DNA of 64,000 bases from Casuarius casuarius (Eukaryota > Chordata > Aves > Casuariiformes > Casuariidae), in contig PTFA01000194.1 in NCBI GenBank assembly GCA_003342895.1, positions 62,001-126,000 on the forward strand. Direction: 5' to 3'. This document shows positions 51,551 to 62,689 of this stretch, piece after piece (the first letter of the stretch is position 1; each line of letters opens with the position of its first letter). The translations under genes were made by a program, and so were the position numbers. The notes beneath the pieces were generated by a model. It worked only from the letters and a program-made list of their open reading frames with translations, was not told the DNA's origin and ran no database searches.

Positions 51551-51683
51551 CGAACTAGAAAACTTATAATTATTTTAAAAGGCATATTTTTAGAGGCTAA
51601 AGTGGGATTGCAGAATTATTAGTGTGCAAAAAGAAAAAAAGAAAATTCCCCGTACACCACTCTTCTGCTGTGCTTCCCAAGTA

Positions 51684-51782
51684 GGGGTGGTGGCAGCAGA
51701 CCTCCGGAAAGCACCACCCCGGCACGCAGCAGGTCGCTTTTGCCACAGCCCGCTCGGCACGCGCTCCGCTCGGTCACGCTCA
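51684..51782. other. CpG-rich shoulder downstream of the islands
   Basis: A short patch with many CpGs (CACGCAGCAGGTCGC, CCGCTCGGCACGCGCTCCGCTCGGTCACGC) that returns to ordinary composition on both sides. It is probably part of the same unmethylated domain. Confidence 0.35.
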
Positions 51783-52229
51783 ATTTTGTGGCTGTTGCAA
51801 ACACGCATACAAATTACGGTTTTTGTTTGCGAGACTCCTAGTGAAAGACGAAAACATGCACGAAGGCAGTGCGTCGCCATGTAAACCTTCATGTGAGAAG
51901 CATTAACCCACACACTGAAGGCTGCTGGAAAGGAGCAGAGAAAAAAAAAAATCAAAAGTTTCAGTCCAAGTGAACGCCCTGCGGCTCAGGTGGTCACTCA
52001 CAGACCACAAATAATCTTTGGCGCAGTCCAAGGAGAGCAGTCTGCAAACTATTCAGAGGCTGGAAAAGCAGCTTCGCCCCAGGTCTCTGGCAGAACTGGA
52101 GAAAGTTGGCAGAGCAAATACCGGCCTTGCCAAGTCTTAGTCACTGCCGTTAGCCCCCTTCAGCCTCACGAGCCCAGAGGTCACCCAAATACAATTTCAT
52201 AAAGAAAGAGCGAAGAGAAGAGTGCCAAG

Positions 52230-52640
52230 CCCAAAGCCGTGATATGTTTCATTTCATTCGGTGGATGTATTTACCTTGCTTTTTTTGTGAATCGAGACAG
52301 AATTTAATCCGAATAAAAACAGAGATAGAAGACATATCAAGCCCTGCCTTAAAGTCACTTGACTAATGTAATCACCTTGGTGTTATGCAGCAGCCTAAAG
52401 ACAGGGCCTCTGTAGAGTGAGTCATTTTAATTAAGTACAGTAATTTCAATATCCTTTTTTATGCCTTTCCCCACACACACAGAGCAAGTCTCAAAGCTGG
52501 AGATAGCTGATGCATTGTGCTTGCATTGATTTAGAAGCAGAAGCTACAGCTGAGTGACAGCCTCTGTCTAACCTTTAAAATTCAATACAGCAGTCACTAT
52601 AAATTTGAAATAGCCAGCCTTACAAAGCAGCGGCAGTTCT
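52230..52640. promoter_or_regulatory. Candidate enhancer / conserved non-coding block
   Basis: Mixed, non-repetitive AT-leaning sequence with a consensus AP-1 site TGAGTCA (52418-52424) immediately followed by the homeodomain palindrome TTAATTAA (52427-52434). Further CAATC, TAATC and octamer-like words lie nearby. The texture resembles vertebrate conserved enhancers and it sits about 1 kb from the CpG islands. Conservation is not tested. Confidence 0.22.
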
Positions 52641-55600
52641 GAAAGGCACGTGGAGACCAAAAAAAATCAGTCTTATCCAATGTTTAGCCACCTTTTACAC
52701 AAGGTCAATAGATACATTTCCCAGAACCCAGGACAACTGCTTTCAGCGGTTGCAGAAACAGAGCCCCAGTTCCTGCTGTTGCAGTTTTGGGACTCGTGCT
52801 GCCCACATGCCTGTCGGGAGAAAGGTAGAAGATCCCGCAGGAAACTCCCACTGATCCCTATTTGGGCAGGCAGTAAAGGAGCGGAGCAAACCATTGCCAA
52901 AGACTAGATACAACAACATCAGGCTGTTTGGGGTTTTTTGGAACAAAAACAGAAAAGTTAAAGACTTAGTGACAGGTACCCAACAGAAATGATCACTAGA
53001 GTCTCCTCACACTGAAGCACATTTTACTGCCTTCTTTTCAGGCTTCTCTAATTCAAGAAGTATTTCATTAAGTAAATGACAGTCTGCTTCAAAGTGTGAC
53101 AGCATTATAAATTGGAATGACTGTCACATCAGATGAATTGTGAATTCTGCACTTTTGCATACTGATACAAAATCTATTTTAAAAGCTCCCTGCTAACCAT
53201 CAATCAGGAAACAAACTGAATGAGAAGCAAAGCAGCATGCAAGAGCCCTCTCGTCTTTCAGGAGTTTCAAGCCTCCTCTATCTTATCCATGAGGGAATAC
53301 TGGAAGGAGGCTGAAGCTGCTGCAAAGTTAATAAGCGGAGAATACCCGTCGCTGCCTGCCTTCCAGGTACACTCAGATTGTACCAGCTGCATTTCATGAG
53401 CTGAGAATCTGAGGAAAGGCTCAGTGACGCCTTCCCCAGCTGAGGACTCTGAACTGGGAAGCATCTCCCCTGCTGATGTCCTTCTTAATAAAATACCTGT
53501 CCAAAAGTAACACTTCATGGAGAGGATCATTCTTATTACAGGACCTCTACGATATTTGACAGATGCATTAAGCCAAAGCAACAATGAAAGACGGGGAAGC
53601 CTTTTAAAAGTGAAACACTGACAAAACAACACACACAAAATCAGGGAAAACGCAAAGGAGCTGCTAGACAGCAAATGGCTTTTGTGTCAAAACAGAGGTT
53701 TCTACAAAAGATGGACATTTTCAAAATATTTTTATAGTACAATAAAAGGCATCCAAACCCGGAAATGATGCTGATTTTGGCTCAGATGTTGTCATTTTCT
53801 GTCTTTTACATTTACACTTTCCAAATAGCTCTATTTGATTTGTTCTGAGTGCAAGTGGTCAGCTCAGAGGTGAGCAGATGCTATTACCACAATATTGATA
53901 GGTGGTGCCAATGGGGGCAGAGGTAGCAATTAAGAACTTTAATTGGCTCTGCAGAAAAACAAGCATTGCCAGAAAGAGAAGATACATTGCACCTATATTT
54001 TTTCAACACTGGTTTTCTTTCCTGTCATAATGCCAGTTCCACTTAGTCTGCCTGTGGTCCTCCCCCCACCAGCTGCGTGGACATCCTGGGGTAATGCTAC
54101 ATTTGCAGCCACCCGTTGCTCAGAATAGATAGGGTCACTTCACAGTCTGTATAGACTAAAGCTGTGCAAGAGACATCTGAGATAAGCGGTTCTGAATCAA
54201 GTGGGCAGGGAACCATTCAGACAGTGGTTGAAAAATATGTCTGAATCCCCAGAAGACTCTGAATGGTCACAAATAAAAGCAGAGTTGAATTACAGCTTGA
54301 GCCACAGTGGAAAACCGAAAATGTAGAGAATGGTTCAAAAAAATTATTGTAATTTAGCAAAGCCATTTGCTCAGGAAAAAAACTTGTCAACGTCTCCTCT
54401 AGCACTTGATAGCACTCAAGGCTCTGGCCAAATGCACCAAGGAGACCCCCAGGAATCCCAGAAACCCCACAGCATGGGAGTGAAAACAACGGCCTTAAAT
54501 TGATGCTTAAATTCAACTGCTTGAATAAACATCCACCAGAAGAAAAGTGATTTAATGCAAAAGGGAGAGAAGAACCTCAGCTTTAGGACTGTTGGGAGCT
54601 AAACCACAGCTATGGGGCTACAGAAGGAAAACAGCAAAGGAAGGAGGTGGTTTCTGGCAGAGCAGAGGTTGGTCTCTCCCTCCATGCCAGTCATCTCTTC
54701 TCCACCGAGATGGCTAGACACGGGCAGACAGGAATTCCTCCTGGCTGCCCCACACCCAGGCTAGGCAGCCCAAACACGATTTTCAAAGCCCTCACACAGA
54801 TTAAGTAGATTTTTAGGGCCAAAAAGGTGGTGTTTTCACAGCAATGTAACTAACAGGCAATAGCAAACTTGCTCTTAAATCCCAGCGAAGCTGAGGCAGC
54901 TAGAAAGGGTTTCCTCTCCTACTTTGTCAGTAAAACACCCCTATATTATTTCCAACAATATAGAAGCTTTAGGACACGTTTGCCATTCCACAGAAAAAGG
55001 CCCTTTTTTCAGAGATGAAGACAAACCCATAAAACAACTACAGTGAGATGTAGCAAAACAACACAAAAACAAGATGGTTTTCAGAAGTAGAGTTAAAGTA
55101 ACACTTATTCATTTGGCAATCCCAGCAATCACATTCCTTCCTACCTGTGATAGTTTCCTTTGCTGAACCCCATGCTCTTTCCTTCTAGCCAGATCCTTTC
55201 CTTTAGCCCTCACTGAAGTCAATGTTATTAACATGAATGCTAATACAGGACATATTTTAAGCCCAAAGTCCTGAAAACAGAGACCCTGTCCTAGTTCCAG
55301 TGTTGATGATGGTGAAGATGAGCTTACCCTCGAGCAAACAGCCCACAGTAGGCCAGGGGAATTTAGGGCTCCCAGTGAACCTTGAATTTCATGTGTAGGT
55401 GTGTATTGTGTGTGGATAAAATGCACTGATTGTATCTCAGACCTACAGTATCAGCAGCTCATGATCCGCAGCAGCTCATCACCTACAAACAATACATTCA
55501 GTAAAAGTATTAATTCACAAGCTTAGATATGAGGAAACTGCACCCTGCCCACCTAACACATATGGCCATAAAGAAGAGTGGAAATCATCAGATAATATAA

Positions 55601-57930
55601 TTCCCTTTCCATTCAAAACCAGCTGCACAAACCACTGTTTGAACTATTTTTCTTAAAGTACTTTTCCATCTATGGAAATAACCTTGCTTCTGATGGTGAT
55701 GACTCTCTTCCAGACTATTGCATTTCAAGGCTTTGCAAGCTGAAAAAGGATCCTGCATTTGCATGTGAGGGCACTGGCCCCACTTACCCACAGCTTTTCA
55801 GTTCACTAACCAGTTGCCCCCAGGCTAGAGTGCTATACGGGCATAAAATAGACCAGGTTAGAAAAGCATCTTTTTCACCCGAAGTTGATGACTACAGTGG
55901 ACACAAGCCCCAAGGAAGCTGGCCCAGTGAGACATTAGAAGTGCCAGCAATCTCATGGAAAACTCCATGGCCTGTGATCCAGGCTGAGCAGATGACCAGA
56001 GGCAACACCGAGCAGCCTTAGACGCCCATCGGTAAACCAGCCCAAATGAGAGAATCCCAGAAACTCATAGCATTAAACCCAACTCAGCCATGGAGTCGAC
56101 TCGCTAACAAGAACATGGGAGCATATTTTGCAGTATTGTCTCATGTCTACCTTTCAGCATGCTCAGGAACACACACCACTTTTTTGGAAGACTGACTATT
56201 CTGCAGGCTGGAGAACCCTGACATTCAACAAACTATTTCAGCGATATCAGTACCTTCCAAAGCTCCCAGCACAGATTCATCTCTCTCTTCCCCAGTTAAA
56301 GAGATTTTTCTCATCACCCCATTTCTCCTGAGTTAACAATGACACTCAGTGGCCAGGAGGATTCCCTGCAGTCCATGCTCATGCTACAGTATCCATCAGT
56401 TAATATTCATTATATATTGTATATAGCAAATGCTTTCCAAAAGAGGCAGAAAGATCATGGAAGGAAGAGCTTAAGAAAAAGGTGAAAGAAAACCATAATC
56501 TTTTTTTCAATTTGTGCAGTGACCTGGGAAGTATTTTCCATCAATCACATCCAGGCTATAAAAAAGCAGAACAGAGGAGGCAAAGGCAGCTCTAGATTAA
56601 CTTAGTGAACAGGTACCTTCAGAGAACATGTAGGCAAAGAAAATCACATGGCTAACACATGATCCAAACCACAAACTCTTAAGTTACATGTTCGTAATTC
56701 TAAAATTTTATTCTGTTATCTTCCCCCACCTCCAAGGATGGGGGCAAAACAACTGCATAAACTACTGCTTCAGAGTCTGTCCCTAGAGCTTTCTCCTATT
56801 GCTGTCCTGACACAACAGAATTTTTATCTGCACTACAGTTCTGATAAGTTGGCACCTGATGAATAACGGAAGGAAGATAAAAAGAAAATGCTATTGTACA
56901 TGGACAAATAAGTGATGAATAATTTGAGTCCATTCCCAAACAACATTTAATCAGAGGGCTTGAAGGGTTCCTGTACATCTCTCTAGCAATACAAATCATG
57001 CTGCTATGATGTCTTTCCGCTATGATGTCTTTCAGTTTTGACCTGGACTCTATATTATTCTGCCAACAAATTGAACACTTGATTTACAGCACTCCTATAC
57101 TTCCAGAAAATGTGAAATAATTAGATTCCATTCTTTAGCCATTGTAAAATTAAGTATTCCCTAGAATCTATTTCTCATAGTAATTCTCCTCCTCCCTAAA
57201 GCAGTGTGCTTATTATTTTTCAGGAAACAGTTTATTCTCATTTTTTTAATATATCAATTCTGGAGTGCATCTTAGGCAGAAGCAAAAAGGAGGAATTACT
57301 CTTTCAATTTATTTTACAATGTAAAACACATGTGTAGTTTCAAGTGTATGCATATGCTGACAGAATCTTAAAATATGTATTTTACTCCTATTCTATCCCT
57401 GCCCATTTAAGATTGCTTGCTTCTGTGAACTACAATAATCACACAACACAAAGGAAAAAGGTTTCCATCCTATTTATTTGTAAAACGAACTCATTTAAAT
57501 GTTCTGCAGGCTTTTTTCTTATCATTATAGCATAACTGTATTTCCCATCGCTCCAGTGAGAGCATCAATAAGATATAGCTTATTACTAAACATTATTAAA
57601 GCTGCCAAGTCAAGCACTCAAAAGACAGGAAATTCAAGAATTGAAGCTTGGCTCCCAGCATGTACACACGATGACACTAGCTTTTATAATAAGATCCATC
57701 TGCAGCCACTGAGCGTAATTTGGGTGTCCTGAAGGACTCCGGCAATGCCCGTGTCTCTCCTGCGCCCGGGTTACGGGACTAACCTCCCTGCACTAAAGTG
57801 AGCTTTGCAAATATCTACTCTTGACTACAGCTGAAGAAATTAGGGCTTCTGCAAATAAGTCACCAGCATATCAAACCGAGAGTCTTCAAAATAAGGTGCA
57901 TACAGTTGATAACCACTGGTAAAAGACACC
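52641..57930. other. Non-coding stretch, no gene recognised
   Basis: No exon or RNA gene supported. The 135-codon minus-strand frame at 53267-53674 begins with a hydrophobic stretch but shows no domain. A 16-bp tandem duplication lies at 57.0 kb. 56.4-57.6 kb is AT-rich. CACTGAAGTCAATG near 55209 recalls common sauropsid repeat wording but is too short to call. Confidence 0.55.
57003..57034. repeat. 16-bp tandem duplication
   Basis: GCTATGATGTCTTTCC (57003-57018) is followed directly by GCTATGATGTCTTTCA (57019-57034), with one mismatch at the last base. Confidence 0.9.
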
Positions 57931-58010
57931 GTTTTAGTGACTTCCCCAGGGTGACATTAGAAGCTACTGATGGTTTGGAAGGGAACCGAGCAGGTGCAGC
58001 GACTCCCTGC
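57931..58010 (+). repeat. MIR/CORE-like ancient repeat fragment
   Basis: TTTTAGTGACTTCCCCAGGGTGACATTAGAAGCTACTGATGG followed by GGAAGGGAACCGAGC parallels the remembered repeat segment ttaagtgacttgcccagggtcacacagaaagctagtggcagagctgggaactgaacc. This is the same family of wording as the 3' part of the 10 kb copy. Diverged and partial; the call is from memory only. Confidence 0.45.
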
Positions 58011-59188
58011 AGGAAAGCGTACTCCTGCCACCCGGCAGGAACGGCCCACGTGCCGTCTCGCCCAAGATAAGAGCTCCGAGATGCTCAAACACACTCAGAC
58101 CAGAATTTTAGAGGCGTTAGTGGCTGAAGCTGAAGAAGTCTCATCTTGTTTACACATACTCAGGACAAACTAACGGTTCAGCACTGAAGAGCAAATTGCA
58201 CCCTTCGCAGCCACTGAGCTTGTCTTAGCGCTAAAGATGCTTTATAATTAGCTCCATCTTTTTAAGATAAATAGCAGCCTTGAAAATAGCAGCCGTAATC
58301 CCCGTTCTTCCTCCCCATTTAGCATTCTAATGATGGAAAAGGATACTAAAATGCTCCAGTGTGAAGAAACACAAGAGAAACAGGGGATTCTGCCTTCCTT
58401 GAAACATTAATCAGATCACTGATACAAAAACATTTTCTGATGATTAAACACTTAAATTAAAACACAGAATTACTCCAGCTGCCAAAACAAGAGAACTCAA
58501 TTTTGCAAAGCTCCAACACATTAACATAAATCCCTACCAGTTGAATTAACTAGGAAAGCCAGTGAAGTGACCCAAAGCATGACTTCTGCCCATAGTACTC
58601 AGCTGCCATAGGAAGATCCAGGCAGGATTTACACCAGTCAGGGATTAAGCTTAGGAGTGAACTCAGCTTTTTATGAAGATTTACAGATGGAAGTGCTCTG
58701 CACTTTCACTTGCTGCCTCAGTTATTACACAGGACATATTAGCCAAGTAGGTCAATTTATTTGCATGGCAAATGCTGAGCATTACATTGCATAGCAAGAC
58801 TATGTCTATACCAGTAATTATAGGCTACCTGCCAACTAATTATTTCACCTCTTCCCACCTTAAGCCTGCAGCTGCTACATAGCAATGATCACACTCTGAC
58901 TTTATTCAAAAACCTACGATAAAAACACAGTTAACCAAGAAGTCTATCTCGCAGATAATAGCTGCCATTAATTTTAATGGCAACTACAGGTGCAGATTGC
59001 TGGGAGAATTTGTGTGTATGGTATTTACTTACTAACAACACCTGTAAGGCTGTTGAAACTCAAATGAAGGTCAGTCAGAGGTTAAACGTTACTGAAGTCC
59101 AGGCCCTGTTTAGCTCAACACAGATAGCCCAGTAAGAAGGGCCGGCTCAAGCTGGGAAGGCTCTCAAGGCCTCTCATGACGCTTTGTT

Positions 59189-59219
59189 AAAAAAAAAAAA
59201 AAAAGGGAGAGAGAGAGAA
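59189..59219. repeat. Poly(A) run of 16 followed by GA repeat
   Basis: Sixteen A at 59189-59204 are followed by GGGAGAGAGAGAGAAG. The A-then-GA structure suggests microsatellite growth from an A-rich seed. Confidence 0.85.
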
Positions 59220-60239
59220 GAAAAGAAAAAAGTCAAGTAGCCTGAAAGCCAGGCCAGAACAGAAGGATTTCCCATAGAGCAGAAACACGACCCACATCGC
59301 AGCCTGCCCAGCAGCACTTCACAGACAGGTACCTGCTTGCTGGCTTGCAGTAATAGCACACGGCTGGTTGATAGACCCATAGTGCCAGACTTGGGGGGCC
59401 CTATTCCTTGGCTGGGTGATACCAACTGGAAAAAAAAAGATTAGAGTTGCTTTTTGCATAAGAGAGGCAGGCATGATCCCAAAGCTCTTGATCTATTCCC
59501 CTCACCACCCCATCTTTCTTCTTCAGTGTAAATATACAGCAACGCAGACATGAAAAAGAAATATATACAATGCCCTAAGGTGTTAAAAGCTCTTCATTTT
59601 GAGGTGTAGAGCATGGAGAGCTTATGCCAACCCCAAATGACAGTCCCCAAAGCATCTCAGTGCTGGCCTGCCACTGAGCACCACTGAGGACTCAGAAACT
59701 TGACACTACCGGCAAACAAGTGACTCATCTTTTGGACATCCCCAAGCATCAGTTGCTCCAACATCATCATCAGAGTTCACCAGAATATGCTAACTGGCTT
59801 TCTTGGTATGAAAATGATTTCAAGAAATTCCTGAACTCTCCAAAATTGCTTTAGAGCCAATATTGGAGATGCGGAGGAAGCTCCACTAAAGCCATAAAGT
59901 ATTTCTTTATTTTTCCCTTTGGCTAACCTTGATTAAACCATTTGAAGCCCATTCAAGGTAAAAAGTCATTCGCTCAGACGGTTCCAGCTCGAGGAACTGA
60001 GTGCTTCTTTCGTAACTCAAGGCCAACTGGATGCTGCCTGCACAGCAGAAGATGCCATCCAGACTGACCCACATTCAGCGGCACAGGCAGCCACCGCAGA
60101 GCCTTCTCCAGGTCTGCTTCCTGCAGACACTGGAAGCCTCCCAGCAATTTTGTCAGATCCAAACCTGGACTGATCATTCCTGGACGCCCTTCCCCTGTCC
60201 CAAGTACTTTTAAACTCGTGCCAAATTTTACAATTGGCC

Positions 60240-60256
60240 AAAAAAAAAAAAAAAAA
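60240..60256. repeat. Poly(A) run, 17 A
   Basis: Seventeen consecutive A after CAATTGGCC and before TCCGAAG. No AATAAA nearby upstream. Confidence 0.9.
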
Positions 60257-62175
60257 TCCGAAGTGGGATTGCACCAATTTGAGGCTAGAAATACTATTTG
60301 GGTAAAGGCTCAGCAGGGAAGCAAATATAAACATGACTTTATGGCCACTTCAACTGTAACTTTTGCTATGGAGCAACCATTAAGCACAGGAAGGGTTAAA
60401 CACGGCTAAGCTTTCTCTCTGCCCCCAAACCTACAAAAAAAATAAATAGCCAACATTTCTAGGCTGAAGCACGGTCCCATTATCAGCCTGGGGAGAATTT
60501 ATATCCATGAGTTAAGCCATAAGATGACGTGCTTATGTAAGAGAATAGTTTATACAGCACTGAAGGGCTCCAGGCGTTGTTGTAACGCTTCATAAACTTC
60601 CAGGCTACGGGACACTGGATAGTTACACCACCCCCCCGCTACCCTCACAGTTCCCTGAGATTTTAGCATAGGACTGTTGCGTTTTCTTTAAAAATCAAAC
60701 TGAAATGTCATACCAGGAAGGCACCTCACTTGGCCATTTTGTCAAAATTTAAAGAGTAAATAAAGTGGGATGTTCCCGTTCACCACCTTTATTCATAGTT
60801 ATCAAACCTATTTTGTTAAATAATAACAACAGCTGGGAAACAACAGCAATTCAGCACCTGCTGCAGGGCCAACAACAAACCCACACGACATCCCCTCACC
60901 AGCTCACCCCCTTGGGATGTTTTGTCATTTCATTTATTCAGCCCGGCTGAAGGCACCAGGCGTATCCAGGACAGCATCTAGAGCTGATGAAGCCCACGGT
61001 GCCACTCAGACCACAAGTACTCCCGGCTCCCTCTGCCAAGTGCGTCAGGGCTTGCGTCCAAAAGGCCTTATCAAAACATGCTGCAAAGACTTTTTGATAT
61101 TAATAAAGGACTGAATTTAGCAATGACAGGCTTTCAGATGAACAGTAGTGTTGAACTGATGAATGCAGGGCTTATGAAAGGTAGTCTAGTAAAACTGACC
61201 TCTGTCATCAAGGCATTTGTAGCTGCATACCTGGCATAAGTAACTCAGTTTTAACATAGATGGGGGTCAATCTTTAGCATCTTGCATCTTTGATTCTCTC
61301 CACCCAGTTTCCTCTCTGCATCCCACAGTTCCCTCACAGTCCCAGTGCTGTATTTGCCCTACTCCAGCTGAGGAGAGCTGGAGACAAGTTACTGAAACCA
61401 CCCAGCCCTGCAACTCTTCACTTGACCATGAGTCCTCGAGAGACCCTCTGCCCCCTGTCCCCCTGCCCTCATCAGCCCCACAGGCCAGGCTAAGCAGGTT
61501 CCTACGTGGCAGCAGCAAGCCCAGACCAGCTCGCTGTGCGTACAATGTGCATCAGTCATTTGGGGAAAGATCTCCGAGGGCTAAGTGTCATAATGAAGCA
61601 CGATTTGGTGTTCATCCAAAAAAACAAAACAAAAGTGCTCTCAGCCAGCCAGGACACCTCGCCAGTGAATTCCCTCCAGGCAAGATCAGCAGCAGTGTCA
61701 TGCTCTATAAATGTCACATAACAGGGCCAAAGCTGCTCCTGTCCTCTCAGATAACAGGAGACAAGGGGCTGCTTTGGCCTCCGGCACCACCCAAGCCAGG
61801 GAGCTCGTCAGGAGTCATGCCAGGTTCAGACTGTCCCAGATCATCTCTCTGCCTGCCAGTCTGAGGAGCAGATTTGAGCTGCATCCAGACTGGAGGACAT
61901 GCATGTTTTCCGAGCTCCCCGGGCAGGAAAGCCAGGCGGAGGGCTGGACCGGTGTCGCAGAAGGGTCTGAGGAGCTCTGCGGCCTGGGGACCAGCCAGAG
62001 CTGTGCCAAAGCTGGACACCGCACAGCTGCTGCGTAGAGCCACCACCTGCCCCACTAGCCTGAAACCCAGTTTTACACTTTGGTCTCTTATTGATTACTG
62101 CCTCAGCTTTGGAGAGTTGCCTCTTTCTTTTGGGATTTCTGTTTCAGAAAGAGGTTTGCAGCTGAGGATTTGAAA

Positions 62176-62206
62176 GGGGGGGTCTAGGAGGAGGAGGGAG
62201 GGGGCT
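62176..62206. repeat. G-rich tract
   Basis: G7 is followed by TCTAGGAGGAGGAGGGAGGGGGC. The runs are uneven (G7, G2, G2, G3, G5), so it is only a non-canonical G-quadruplex candidate. Confidence 0.6.
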
Positions 62207-62689
62207 TTTAAGAAGTAGGATTGTTGATGAACCATGGGACCATTTGGTAACTAAATATTGGATGTTTTATTCATACTGATTAAGCTTTCTTCTTCATATC
62301 CCTCCGGAGAGTTTCAAAAAGCAGCATTTAAAACAAATTTTCAAAAAGCTGATGGGGTAAAAAAAGAAGTCGGAAATTTTCTTAATCATGTCCTGGCTAG
62401 AGAACCCAAAAATGAGAGGTTAGAGCACCTGCTGCTCAGGATATGCCTCCACAGCTGGAAACTAGAGGGTTTTAATCTGAGCTGTGCATTTGAAGAAGGA
62501 AACCTGCAGCCTGAATGACCAGGATAAGGCCGGAGTGAATCTCCTTTAACCAGCCATGTGAAAAGAGGCTCCATTTTCAGCCACTGGAAAAGAGCCCAGC
62601 AAGCAAACAAGATTTATGTGGCAGGCACAGGAATTCATCACACTAGAACTACAGAAGCCATCCTATTTCCCCCCCCCCCAAAGTCTTCC
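62207..62689. other. Non-coding stretch with minus-strand poly(A)-signal candidate
   Basis: TTTATT within GATGTTTTATTCATAC at about 62262-62270 gives AATAAA on the minus strand and is the best candidate end for a minus-strand transcript entering from beyond 64000. A C11 run is at 62669-62679. No coding exon is visible. Confidence 0.3.

Larger units (their letters stand above)
58011..62175. other. Non-coding stretch, no gene recognised
   Basis: 58.2-59.0 kb is AT-leaning, non-repetitive and rich in TAATTA/ATTAAT words, and could hold an enhancer. Homopolymers at 59.19 and 60.24 kb are listed separately. Frames at 61.3-62.1 kb overlap on both strands in GC-richer DNA with no domain. No RNA gene or mobile element identified. 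Confidence 0.5.

Noticed and set aside
53267..53674. Minus-strand 135-codon frame with hydrophobic start as a secreted protein
   Set aside because: No domain, no supporting splice sites, and composition like other chance frames.
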